Source: Phycisphaeraceae bacterium
Lineage (GTDB): Bacteria; Planctomycetota; Phycisphaerae; Phycisphaerales; UBA1924
Assembly: GCA_019636495.1 (NCBI GenBank)
Contig: JAHBXL010000004.1
Location: 186,001 to 250,000, forward strand
Direction of reading: 5' to 3'
Length of the DNA stretch: 64,000 bases
The position numbers and the translations under genes were made by a program. This document shows, piece after piece, positions 7,085 to 15,408 of the stretch; the stretch's first letter is position 1; each line of letters begins with the position of its first letter. The notes under the pieces were generated by a model that worked only from the letters and a program-made list of their open reading frames with translations, was not told where the DNA came from and searched no databases.

Positions 7085-8365
7085 CTACTTCCTCACCCCC
7101 CGCTCCAGCACATCGCAGAACGCCCCGCACAGCGTGCGCTTCGAGAGTTGCGTCTCCACCACGTGCCGCGCACGCTCGCCCATCGCCGCGAGCCGATCGG
7201 CGGGGGCATCGAGAATCTCCCGAATCACCGCCGCGGCACGATCCACGTCTCCGTGCGGGATGATCCAGCCGATGGGCGTGCGCTCGGCGGGGGCGAAGTC
7301 CTCCTGCCCGCGCTCGCCCTTGACGAGGTCCGACACGTGGCACGGATCGGGCGCGAGCAGAATGATCGGCCGCGCCACCGCCATCGCGCCGTAGATCTTG
7401 CACGGGTGGATCGTGCCCACGGCCTCATCGCCCACGCTCACCAGGTGCGCATCGGCCGCGGAGAGCGAGAACCGCAGACGCGCCAGCGGCTGATATGGCA
7501 GGCTGAGCATGTTGGCCATGCCCTGCTCACGGATGCACGCCTCGACTTCCCTCTTGCGGACGCCATCGCCGATGAAGAGGAACGCGGCACGCGAGTCATC
7601 CTTGAAGCGCACCGCGGCCTTGAGGAAGGTATCCAGCGGCAGCGCGATGCCGTGATTCCCGGAATACATGAACACGCGCTTGCCCGCGAGGGCGTGCTCG
7701 GCGCGGAAGGGGTTGGCATCGTGCGCCACGGGCTCGACACTGTCCTCGTGCGGCCAGGGCGGGAGGATCGCCATCTTCTCGGTGGTGTCGAGTTTGTTGT
7801 TCATGGTGCGGGCCATGAACTTGTCGAGCACGATGACATCCGCCGACCGCCGCAGGATGATGCGGTTGAACAGGTTCATCAGCCGCGCGGGGAGCGAGTT
7901 CGGCCCGATCTTCCCGAGCGAGATCAACTGGTCGGGGTTGATGTCCATGACCCAGAACTTGATCGCGGGCCGGCCGAGTTTGAACAGCCAGATTTTCAGC
8001 GCGGCGATGATGCACATCGGCGGTGAGGTGCTCACAAGAATCGCGCGAACGTTCCCGATGAACACGCCGCGGATGATCGTCTGCACCATGAACAGCAACG
8101 CGGCGAGAATTCGCAGCGCAAACGACTTCTTGCCGAAACTCGACAGCGGGAGTCGGATGATCTCGACGCCGTCGATCGTCTCGCGCGGCTTGTACTTGAT
8201 CGAGGCATCGTTGTAGCCGCGGGCCGAAGTGAGCACGACGACGCGCCAGCCGCGCCGCACCATCTCCGCCGCGGCGTCGGCCATATGCTGGCCCACCGAG
8301 GCCGGATCGGGAACGTAGACCTGGGAAAGGACAAGGAGTGTGGGGCGTGGAGGGGAGTGGGTCAT
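7085..8365 (-). CDS. Glycosyltransferase family 4, WcaI-like
   Basis: 426 residues with a GT-B fold. The N-terminal half opens with LLVLSQVYVPDPASVGQHM and has amphipathic segments (ILAALLFMVQTIIRGVFIG) suggesting membrane association. The C-terminal half has the donor-site region FMYSGNHGIALPL and IGDGVRKREVEA. Similarity in layout to WcaI-type transferases suggests colanic-acid or other exopolysaccharide synthesis, inferred. The start ATG at 8365 overlaps the stop of the upstream PIN-like gene as ATGA, so translation is probably coupled to the DUF433/DUF5615 pair. Confidence 0.85.
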   Translation of the reverse strand: MTHSPPRPTLLVLSQVYVPDPASVGQHMADAAAEMVRRGWRVVVLTSARGYNDASIKYKPRETIDGVEIIRLPLSSFGKKSFALRILAALLFMVQTIIRGVFIGNVRAILVSTSPPMCIIAALKIWLFKLGRPAIKFWVMDINPDQLISLGKIGPNSLPARLMNLFNRIILRRSADVIVLDKFMARTMNNKLDTTEKMAILPPWPHEDSVEPVAHDANPFRAEHALAGKRVFMYSGNHGIALPLDTFLKAAVRFKDDSRAAFLFIGDGVRKREVEACIREQGMANMLSLPYQPLARLRFSLSAADAHLVSVGDEAVGTIHPCKIYGAMAVARPIILLAPDPCHVSDLVKGERGQEDFAPAERTPIGWIIPHGDVDRAAAVIREILDAPADRLAAMGERARHVVETQLSKRTLCGAFCDVLERGVRK

Positions 8366-8736
8366 CGGCGCGGGAGTTCCGTGTAGACAATCTCGGTAAT
8401 GGCGCGGCCGTGCTCAAGTTCGGCGATGGCGGCTCCGAGAGAACGCGCGAGCAGGTGCTTGAGTTCATCGTTCGTGCAGTTGCCGCAGTTGAGCAGGATC
8501 ACGCGGGGCGGAGGCCCCAGCCGAGCCACAATCGGGAGAAAATCGGCGTCCTTGGTTATGAGGATCACGTCGGCGGAGCGGGCCGCCGCGAAGATGGCCG
8601 TGTCGCTTCGCTCTCGAAGCCCGAGGCCGAGCAGGTGACGGCATCGGTACCCCAGTTCGCTCTCGATCCAGGCGGGCAGATACTTCGAGAGCATCGCGTC
8701 GAGCCACAACTCGCGCTGGCGTGATGCGCCGGTCAT
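8362..8736 (-). CDS. DUF5615 PIN-like protein (putative toxin)
   Basis: 124 residues. WLDAMLSKYLPAWI at the start, VILITKDADFLPIV in the middle and GPPPRVILLNCGNCTND are the DUF5615/Mut7-C-type PIN signature; acidic residues at LDA and KDADF would form the metal site. PIN-like proteins beside DUF433 partners are thought to be RNase toxin-antitoxin modules, known from neighbourhood analyses. It overlaps the DUF433 gene upstream and the glycosyltransferase downstream by 4 bp each. A second copy of the module is at 30177-30786. Confidence 0.8.
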   Translation of the reverse strand: MTGASRQRELWLDAMLSKYLPAWIESELGYRCRHLLGLGLRERSDTAIFAAARSADVILITKDADFLPIVARLGPPPRVILLNCGNCTNDELKHLLARSLGAAIAELEHGRAITEIVYTELPRR

Positions 8737-8969
8737 GCGACCATTCGCGGCGGGTCAAAGTACTTCGCCGCATACACCAAGCAGGCGCGGACATCGTCCA
8801 CTTCGATCTCCAGTTCATCGGCGATCTGCGCGGCCGTCTCGCCCGCCGCAAGCAGATCCAGCACGTCCGAAACGCGTATGCGCATGCCGCGAACGCACGG
8901 CCGCCCGGAGCACTGCGCCGGGTCAACAGTGATGCGCTTGAGGAGTTCGGTGCTTGTGTGCTGGGTCAT
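8733..8969 (-). CDS. DUF433 protein (putative antitoxin)
   Basis: 78 residues. ITVDPAQCSGRPCVRGMRIRVSDVLDLLAAGE is the DUF433 signature (D-P-x-x-x-x-G-x-P-x-x-x-G-x-R-I), followed by a small HTH-like helical domain (AQIADELEIEVDDVRACLVYA). Usually 75-80 residues, as here. The start was taken at MTQHTSTE; upstream in-frame sequence shows no homology. A TATCAT box lies 17 nt before the ATG on the same strand. It heads a coupled trio with DUF5615 and GT4. Confidence 0.8.
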   Translation of the reverse strand: MTQHTSTELLKRITVDPAQCSGRPCVRGMRIRVSDVLDLLAAGETAAQIADELEIEVDDVRACLVYAAKYFDPPRMVA

Positions 8970-9033
8970 TGGCCACCTTGGGGCACATGATAGGGAGCCG
9001 GACAGGCCGCCCGGGCTTGCCGCGCCGCGACGC

Positions 9034-10284
9034 TCACGCCCCCGTGCTGCCGACCAGCGCGGCATTCGTCGGGAAACGCTGCATCGCCGCGAGCAACTGC
9101 TCAACCTGTATGTGCGGCGGCATCGACATCAGCCTTCGCCGCAGCGCGGTCATGGTCTTGAGTTCCTGCTCGTTCATGAGCAGGTGTTCCTTCCGCGTGC
9201 CGCTCGCGGCGAGGTTGATCGCCGGGAACAGCCGCCGCTCGGCGATCTTGCGGTCGAGGATCAGTTCCATGTTGCCCGTGCCTTTGAACTCCTCGAAGAT
9301 CACCTGGTCCATCGCGCTGCCCGTATCGACCAGGCACGTGGCGATCATCGTCAGCGTGCCCGCCTCCTCGGTGCAGCGGGCCGAGCCGAAGATCTGCTTG
9401 GGCACTTCCATGGCTTTCGCATCGATGCCGCCGGTCATGGTGCGGCCGCTTGACGCGTACTTGCGCGAACGGTTGAACGCGCGGCCCAGCCGAGTGAGCG
9501 AATCGAGCATCACCACCACGTGCTTGCCCGCCTCGCACATGCGCTTGGCCCGCTCCATCGTCAACAGCGAGACCGCCACGTGACGCTCGGCATCGTGGTC
9601 GTTGCTCGAAGCGATGCACCGCGCCCGCGGCCGGCCGTCGCCGGTGGTGAACTGCGCGAACGCGCGACGAAAATCCGTCACCTCTTCCGGCCGCTCATCC
9701 ACCAGCAGCAGGATCATCTCCACATCCGCGTGGTTCCGCAGGATCGAGGTCGCGATGTCCTTGAGAAGCGTCGTCTTGCCCGCCTTGGGCGGCGAGACGA
9801 TCAGCCCGCGCTGGCCGCGGCCGATGGGGCAGAACAAATCCGCCAGCCTGCACGCGACCGGGCACCCGGGATACTCCAGCGTGAGCCGCGGCTGCGGGTC
9901 GATCGATGTCAGATCTTCAAACGGCTTGGACTGCGCGAAACGCTCCGGCTCAAGGCCCTCGATGGCGACGATGGACTCGACGACCGGCCGGCCACCCCCT
10001 CCGCCCGCCTGTCCGCTCTGCGCGGCGACCTCCGCGACCGATTGCGGCGGGCCTTCGGGCCGGGGGCCGCGCCCGCGTCGGCGGCGACGGCGACGGCCCG
10101 CACCAGGTTGCTTGAGACCGACTTCGACCGTGACTTCCAGGCCGTGCCGGAGTTTGAACCGCTCGCCAAAGAACAGCGGCACAAACGGATCGTCCTCACG
10201 CTGGATGAGCGTGGAGCCGTTTAGTTGGCGAACGCGCCCCTCGGCGCGGGCCGGCCAATCGAGTATTCCGGTCACGGTCGGCAT
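9034..10284 (-). CDS. rho: Transcription termination factor Rho
   Basis: 416 residues. Rho is a hexameric RNA-dependent ATPase/helicase. The ATPase core is clear: SPPKAGKTTLLK (Walker A), ILLLVDERPEEV (Walker B region), SLTRLGRAFN and GGIDAKAM (Q-loop). It is odd at the N-terminus: it starts directly in the cold-shock domain (GILDWPARAEGRV), lacks the Rho_N helical bundle, and the usual GFGF RNA-contact motif reads EGRVRQL. A linker with seven consecutive Arg (GRRRRRRRGRG, about 66-76) and a Gly-rich patch join it to the core. GTG/ATG starts further upstream are open but show no Rho_N. Confidence 0.93.
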   Translation of the reverse strand: MPTVTGILDWPARAEGRVRQLNGSTLIQREDDPFVPLFFGERFKLRHGLEVTVEVGLKQPGAGRRRRRRRGRGPRPEGPPQSVAEVAAQSGQAGGGGGRPVVESIVAIEGLEPERFAQSKPFEDLTSIDPQPRLTLEYPGCPVACRLADLFCPIGRGQRGLIVSPPKAGKTTLLKDIATSILRNHADVEMILLLVDERPEEVTDFRRAFAQFTTGDGRPRARCIASSNDHDAERHVAVSLLTMERAKRMCEAGKHVVVMLDSLTRLGRAFNRSRKYASSGRTMTGGIDAKAMEVPKQIFGSARCTEEAGTLTMIATCLVDTGSAMDQVIFEEFKGTGNMELILDRKIAERRLFPAINLAASGTRKEHLLMNEQELKTMTALRRRLMSMPPHIQVEQLLAAMQRFPTNAALVGSTGA

Positions 10285-10639
10285 GTCTTCGATCAACGCC
10301 GCCCCGGCGCGAACGCGCCCCCCGCCAGGGCACACGATCCTTCCGCAGATTGACCCCTCCCCCCCCGTCCCCCTGTCCCTCTGAAGAACCGCACCACCCA
10401 CCCGCTCTGCACGGGCCGCAGAAGGCCCCGCCGCGACCAAGCGGCCGCGACGATGCCGGTCATAAGAGCAGGAATGCGAGCGCAAGTCAAGTGCGGACTG
10501 TGATGTCCGTGTTCACTTGGACGCTGCATCGCCTACTATCGTTCCCGTAAGGGGAGCCGGGGAAAGATTGGACTTTGTTTGGATCGCACGACGCGCGGCC
10601 GGAGGCCTGCCTTCGGCGGCGGAGGGTCCGGGCACGTAC
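10285..10639. other. Divergent spacer rho / ptsI
   Basis: 355 bp between divergent starts. It contains C-rich stretches on the rho side and a less GC-rich section (about 10480-10560) with TACTAT at 10534-10539 that could be a -10 box for ptsI; no good -35 is visible. GGAGGG at 10621-10626 is a plausible though distant ribosome site for ptsI. I see no RNA gene. Confidence 0.35.
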
Positions 10640-12397
10640 ATGGAGACGCTCAAGGGCATCGCGGTCTCGCCGGGAATCGTCATCGGGCGCGTGTTCGTGC
10701 TGGATGATGAGCGGCGGCGCATCCCGCGGCGTGTGGTGCGGCCCGAGCAACTGCCCATCGAGCACGACCGCCTGTGGAAGGCGCTCGGGGCGTCGATCCA
10801 CGAACTCAACGGCCTGCGCGAGAAGACCCGCGCGGGGCTGGGCGAAGAGGCGGCCAAGATCTTCGCGTTCCACCTCGGCATGCTGTGCGACCCGACGCTG
10901 ACGCGTCCGATGCACGAGCGGATCGATGCCGAGCGCGTGACGGCCGAGTACGCCGTGTGGAAGGGCTTCGAGGAACTGCTCACTCGGTTCGCCGCGCTGC
11001 CCGACCCGAGTTTCCAGACCAAGGTCGACGATGTGCGCGACCTGTCGGCGCGTGTGCTGCGACACCTGATCGGCGAGCACTCCAGCCGCCTCTCGCAACT
11101 GAAACACCAGGCGGTGGTGGTGGCGCGAGATCTCACGCCCTCGCAGACCGCCGCGTTCGACCGCGGGCAGGTCGTGGCCTTCGCGACCGACCTGGGCGGC
11201 CGCACCAGCCACACCGCGATCTTTGCCCGCGCGTTGGGCATCCCCGCGGTGGTCGGGGTCGGGCACGTCACGCAGACGGCGACCGACGATTCGCCGGTCA
11301 TCATCGATGGCGACCATGGCGTAGTCGTCATCGACCCGGACGAGGCGACCCTGGAGGAATATGCACGCCGAATCGAGCAGCGCGCCACCGCCAGCCTCAC
11401 CCTGCGCGAACTGGCCTCGCTGCCGTGCGTCACAACCGATGGCACGCACGTCGCGCTCCTCGCCAACATCGAGTTTCCCGAGGAGATCCCCACCGCCGTC
11501 GATTGCGGGGCCGAGGGCGTCGGGCTCTATCGCACCGAGTACCTCTACCTCACCTCGACCCGCGAGCCCACCGAGGAGGACCACTTCGCCGCGTACAAGA
11601 AGGCGGTGGAACTCTCCCAGGGCCGCACGCTGGTCATCCGCACGGTCGACCTCGGCGCGGACAAGTACACGCAGGAGCGCGCCGAGGAGCCGGAGCGCAA
11701 CCCGTTCCTCGGCCTGCGCTCGATCCGTTACTGCCTGCAGTCGCTGCCGATGTTCAAGACGCAACTCCGCGCACTCCTCCGCGCCAGCGCGCTGGGGCCG
11801 ATGCGCGTCATGTTCCCGCTCATCAGCAACACCAACGAACTCCGCCAGGCCAAGTTCCTCGTCAACGACGTGATGGAGGACCTCGACGAGGAGGGCCTGC
11901 CATTCGACCGTTCCGTGCCCGTGGGCATGATGGTCGAAGTCCCCGCCGCGGCGATCATGGCCAACACCTTTGCGCGCGAGTCCGCCTTCTTCTCGATCGG
12001 CACCAACGACCTCGTGCAGTACACGCTCGCGGTCGACCGGACCAACGAGCGGGTGGCCAGCCTGTTCAACCCCGCCCACCCGGCGGTCCTCCAACTCATC
12101 AAGGAGGTGGTCCGCGCGGGCCGTCGGAACAACATCCCGGTCTCATGCTGCGGCGAGTCGGCCGGGGAGCCGGACTACGCCCTTTTGCTCATGGGGTTAG
12201 GGTTGCGTACACTCTCGGCGACGGCGTCGAGCCTGCCGATGCTCAAAAGAGCGGTCCGCAGTGTGTCGATCCAACAGTGCGAGCGCATGGCCAAACGGGC
12301 CCTGTCGCTTGATTCCGATGCCGCGGTCGCGGCGTTTCTCCGCGACCAGGCTCGAAAGATCATCCCCGAGGCGTTCGACGGGCGTTCCGCCGAATAG
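10640..12397 (+). CDS. ptsI: PTS enzyme I (PEP-protein phosphotransferase)
   Basis: 585 residues, normal for the family. Enzyme I autophosphorylates from PEP and passes phosphate to HPr. The N-terminal domain begins GIAVSPGIVIGRV, and the phospho-His loop is LGGRTSHTAIFARALGIPAVVG near residues 190-212. The PEP-binding barrel shows GVGLYRTEYLY, RTVDLGADK, NPFLGLRSIRY, VPVGMMVEVPAA, FFSIGTNDLVQYTLAVDR and the reactive Cys segment VSCCGESAG. The start METLKGIAV matches the family N-terminus. No HPr or EII genes are in the window, so a regulatory or partial PTS is possible. Confidence 0.95.
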   Translation: METLKGIAVSPGIVIGRVFVLDDERRRIPRRVVRPEQLPIEHDRLWKALGASIHELNGLREKTRAGLGEEAAKIFAFHLGMLCDPTLTRPMHERIDAERVTAEYAVWKGFEELLTRFAALPDPSFQTKVDDVRDLSARVLRHLIGEHSSRLSQLKHQAVVVARDLTPSQTAAFDRGQVVAFATDLGGRTSHTAIFARALGIPAVVGVGHVTQTATDDSPVIIDGDHGVVVIDPDEATLEEYARRIEQRATASLTLRELASLPCVTTDGTHVALLANIEFPEEIPTAVDCGAEGVGLYRTEYLYLTSTREPTEEDHFAAYKKAVELSQGRTLVIRTVDLGADKYTQERAEEPERNPFLGLRSIRYCLQSLPMFKTQLRALLRASALGPMRVMFPLISNTNELRQAKFLVNDVMEDLDEEGLPFDRSVPVGMMVEVPAAAIMANTFARESAFFSIGTNDLVQYTLAVDRTNERVASLFNPAHPAVLQLIKEVVRAGRRNNIPVSCCGESAGEPDYALLLMGLGLRTLSATASSLPMLKRAVRSVSIQQCERMAKRALSLDSDAAVAAFLRDQARKIIPEAFDGRSAE

Positions 12398-12804
12398 CCA
12401 AGGGGAACAGGAACATCGGCGCGGGCGCCTTTCCGGGCGGACGCGCACGGGAAGCAGGCGACGCGCTCCCCCCGATCTGGCCGCGGCAACACGCCGCGAT
12501 GCCGCGGGGTGAGGGGCGAGGATGGGGGACGGGGGCGCTCGCGGCAAGGGCCGCGGGTGGGCGGCGATGGGTTCGGCGGTCCGCGGCGCAAACTGCCGCG
12601 GCCGCGCACGGGCCGCCGCGCATCCTCTCCGCGTTTGCCGTTCCCGTGCATCCCCGGCAAGTTGGCCCGCGGCCGATCGAGGCCCGCGTTCGCGCATGAA
12701 CCCGATGGCACACACGCTCGACCCGCGAAGCCGGCGCATCCGCGCCGGTCGCGGCGATGCGATGCCCGGGCGCGACGGGGGCCGGAAAGGATGATGGCGG
12801 TTTC
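12398..12804. other. 407-bp spacer before RNase E/G gene
   Basis: Very G-rich on the plus strand (runs such as GATGGGGGACGGGGGCG near 12520-12537) with no convincing gene. Short open frames here read as arginine-rich noise. It may be a long 5' untranslated region of the RNase gene, which in enterobacteria mediates autoregulation; that is inference only. Confidence 0.3.
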
Positions 12805-15360
12805 ATGTCAAAGCAAATGGTGATCAACTACGTCCCCGGCGAGGAGTGCCGCGTAGCCGTTCTGGAGAACGACCGGCTCGAGGAGTTCCACGCCGAACGG
12901 ATGGACTCGGCCTCGCACGTGGGCAACATCTACATCGGGAAGGTGGTCAACGTCGAGCAGGGCATCCAGGCGGCGTTCGTGGACTTCGGTCTGCCCGCCA
13001 ACGGCTTCCTGCACGTGACGGACCTGCACCCGCGGTACTTCCCCGGCGAGGACCAGGAGACGACCGAGCGCGTCGGCAAGAAGACGCCGCGTCGGGAACG
13101 CCCGCCGATCCAGGCCTGCCTTCGGCGCGGGCAGGAGATCGCGGTTCAGGTGATCAAGGAGGGCGTCGGGACCAAGGGCCCGACGGTCACGAGTTACCTG
13201 AGCGTGCCCGGGCGCTTCCTGGTGATGATGCCGCAGATGGACCGCGTGGGCGTCTCGCGGAAGGTGGAGGACGAGGAGACGCGCCGCAAGATGCGCGAGA
13301 TTCTCGATCAACTCGACCTGCCGGATGGCTTCGGGTTCATCCTGCGCACCGCGGGAATGGACCGCACCAAGGCCGAGTTGAAGCGCGACCTGGCGTACCT
13401 CTCGCGCCTGTGGAAGGACATGGAGAAGCGCTGGCAGCAGGGCAACAAGCCGCGGCTGCTGTACTCGGAAAGCGACCTGCTGGTCCGGACGCTCCGCGAC
13501 ACGCTGACGACGGACATGGACCGCGTGGTGATCGACAACGACGCCGCGCTGAACCGCGCGGCCCGGTTCCTGAAGATCGTCGCGCCGCGCACCGCGACCA
13601 AACTCGTGCACTACACGGGCAAGGCGCCCATCTTCCACGTGATGGGGGTCGAGCAGCAGATCCAGAACATCCACGCGCGCGAGGTGCCGCTGCCCGGCGG
13701 GGGCCGGCTGGTCTTTGACGAGGCCGAGGCGCTGGTCGCCATCGACGTCAACAGCGGCAAGATGCGCGATGCCAAGGACGCCGAGACCACCGCCTACCGC
13801 ACCAACGTGGAGGCGACCGACGAGATCTGCCGGCAACTCCGCCTGCGCGACGTCGGCGGCGTGATCGTGAACGACCTGATCGACATGCGCCAGGCCAAGC
13901 ACCGGCGCGAGATCGAGAACCGCTTCAAGGAGAATCTCAAGCGCGACCGCGCCCGATGGACCATCGCCCCCATCAGCGAGTTCGGCATCCTCGAGATGAC
14001 CCGCCAGCGCATGCGCGGCAGCCACGAGAGCCAGCACTTTGCCGACTGCCCCGTCTGCCGCGGGCGCGGCCTGGTGCAGCGGCCCGAGAGCGTCGCGGCG
14101 GATGCCCTCCGCGAACTGGGCGCGATTCTCGAGAACGACAAGATCGCGCGGGCGGAAATGGTCGTCAGCCCGCGCATCGCCGGAGAACTGCTCTCCTCCA
14201 AGCGCCGCGCGCTGGCGCGCATCGAGCGCACGCTCGCCAAGCACGTCGATGTCCGCATCTCCGATGCCATCCCCGTCGACCGGGTGAACTTCTACGCCTA
14301 CGACGCGCAGGGCAACGATCTCGACGTCGCGCGGCTCAAGCACCGCACCGTGCGCAGCGAGGAACTCGTCGAGCACGTGCTCGCCACCGACACCGACCCC
14401 AACTGGGCCGAGATCGAGGACCAGGCGCCGGAGGTTGTCGAAGACGTCGTCGAAGAGGTCGTCGAACTGCCGCTGCATCCGATCGAAATGGATGAGGCGC
14501 AGGCCGCCGCGGCCGAGGCTGCCGCATCGCAGCAGGAAGTGGCCGACGGCAAGGGCCGTCGCGGCCGGCGCGGTCGCGGCGGACGGGGCGGTCGGGGCGG
14601 CGGCGCACCGCTCCTGCCGCCGATGCCCGCGCCCAAGCCGGCGGCGAAGCCCGAAGCACAGCCCGCCGATGGACAGCCCGAATCCGAGGGTGAGGGCGGG
14701 AGCCGCAAGCGTCGCCGGCGCCGGCGCGGCCGCGGCGGACGCGGCGAGGTCGCGCCCCAGGCCGATGGTCAGTCGCCCACGCTCGGCGATACGCCGGTCG
14801 AGTCTTCCGTCATCGAAGCGTCGCCGGCACCCGCCGATGGGGCCGCCCTCGACAACCCGGTCGGCACGGACGAACCCGGCGCGCCCGAAACGGGCGAGCG
14901 CAAGCGTCGCCGTCGGCGGCGGCGCGGTCGCGGCGGACGGGGGGGCGGCGGGCAGGGCGCACCGGCCGAGGGCGGCGCGCCCTCGCTCAATGGCACGCAC
15001 CCGCCCGCTCCTGCTCACGAAGGCGATTCTGGCGGGCACGACGATGACGTCGCGGGAGATGAACCCGAGGGCGCGGCACAGCCTGCCGATGGTCCCGCCG
15101 GCGCTGAAGGCGGAGGCGGTCGGCGCAAGCGCCGGCGTCGTCGTCGCGGCCGCGGCGGTGGTGGCGGCGGCGCGCCGCAAAGCGACTCGGGTCCGGCCGC
15201 AGGCTCGCCCTCTCGCCCGCAAGCCGCGCCGCAGCCGGCCGCGTCAGCGCCAAAGCCTCCCGCATCCACGCCCGCCGCAAAGCCTCGCACGCTCTACGTC
15301 AGCCGTCGCCGGCTGCTCCCCAGCGAACGCAAAGGCCTGACCGGCGGCGGGGACGAGTGA
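12805..15360 (+). CDS. Ribonuclease E/G with arginine/glycine-rich tail
   Basis: 851 residues. The catalytic half has an S1 domain (GNIYIGKVVNVEQGIQAAFV to HVTDLHPRYF), a 5'-sensor/RNase-H-like region, metal-binding D314 (AIDVNSGK) and D360 (NDLIDMRQ), and zinc-link Cys415/Cys418 (CPVCRGRG). These endonucleases start mRNA decay and process rRNA/tRNA. From about 535 the tail is disordered and acidic, punctuated by four Arg/Gly blocks near 584, 633, 698 and 773, three of them built on KRRRRRRGRGG. The tail probably binds RNA or scaffolds a degradosome (inference). ATG chosen at MSKQMVINYV; GGAAAGGA lies upstream. Confidence 0.93.
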   Translation: MSKQMVINYVPGEECRVAVLENDRLEEFHAERMDSASHVGNIYIGKVVNVEQGIQAAFVDFGLPANGFLHVTDLHPRYFPGEDQETTERVGKKTPRRERPPIQACLRRGQEIAVQVIKEGVGTKGPTVTSYLSVPGRFLVMMPQMDRVGVSRKVEDEETRRKMREILDQLDLPDGFGFILRTAGMDRTKAELKRDLAYLSRLWKDMEKRWQQGNKPRLLYSESDLLVRTLRDTLTTDMDRVVIDNDAALNRAARFLKIVAPRTATKLVHYTGKAPIFHVMGVEQQIQNIHAREVPLPGGGRLVFDEAEALVAIDVNSGKMRDAKDAETTAYRTNVEATDEICRQLRLRDVGGVIVNDLIDMRQAKHRREIENRFKENLKRDRARWTIAPISEFGILEMTRQRMRGSHESQHFADCPVCRGRGLVQRPESVAADALRELGAILENDKIARAEMVVSPRIAGELLSSKRRALARIERTLAKHVDVRISDAIPVDRVNFYAYDAQGNDLDVARLKHRTVRSEELVEHVLATDTDPNWAEIEDQAPEVVEDVVEEVVELPLHPIEMDEAQAAAAEAAASQQEVADGKGRRGRRGRGGRGGRGGGAPLLPPMPAPKPAAKPEAQPADGQPESEGEGGSRKRRRRRRGRGGRGEVAPQADGQSPTLGDTPVESSVIEASPAPADGAALDNPVGTDEPGAPETGERKRRRRRRRGRGGRGGGGQGAPAEGGAPSLNGTHPPAPAHEGDSGGHDDDVAGDEPEGAAQPADGPAGAEGGGGRRKRRRRRRGRGGGGGGAPQSDSGPAAGSPSRPQAAPQPAASAPKPPASTPAAKPRTLYVSRRRLLPSERKGLTGGGDE

Positions 15361-15392
15361 ATCCGCACGCGCGGCAAGCCCGGTGCGCCGCG

Positions 15393-15398
15393 TAGACT
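15393..15398 (+). promoter_or_regulatory. Putative -10 box near ketosynthase start
   Basis: TAGACT ends 10 nt before the ATG at 15409, which would leave a leader of only a few nucleotides. No Shine-Dalgarno sequence is visible. A weaker member of the TAnnnT-before-start pattern. Confidence 0.3.
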
Positions 15399-15408
15399 TG
15401 CGTTCATC

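Noticed and set aside
10517..10539. TTGGAC/TACTAT promoter for ptsI
   Set aside because: The spacing is only 11 nt, too short for a sigma-70 promoter; kept only as a possible -10 box in the spacer note.
12808..15222. An 804-codon minus-strand frame opposite RNase E/G
   Set aside because: It mirrors the codon structure of the RNase gene; composition is noise-like and no start signal or motif is present.
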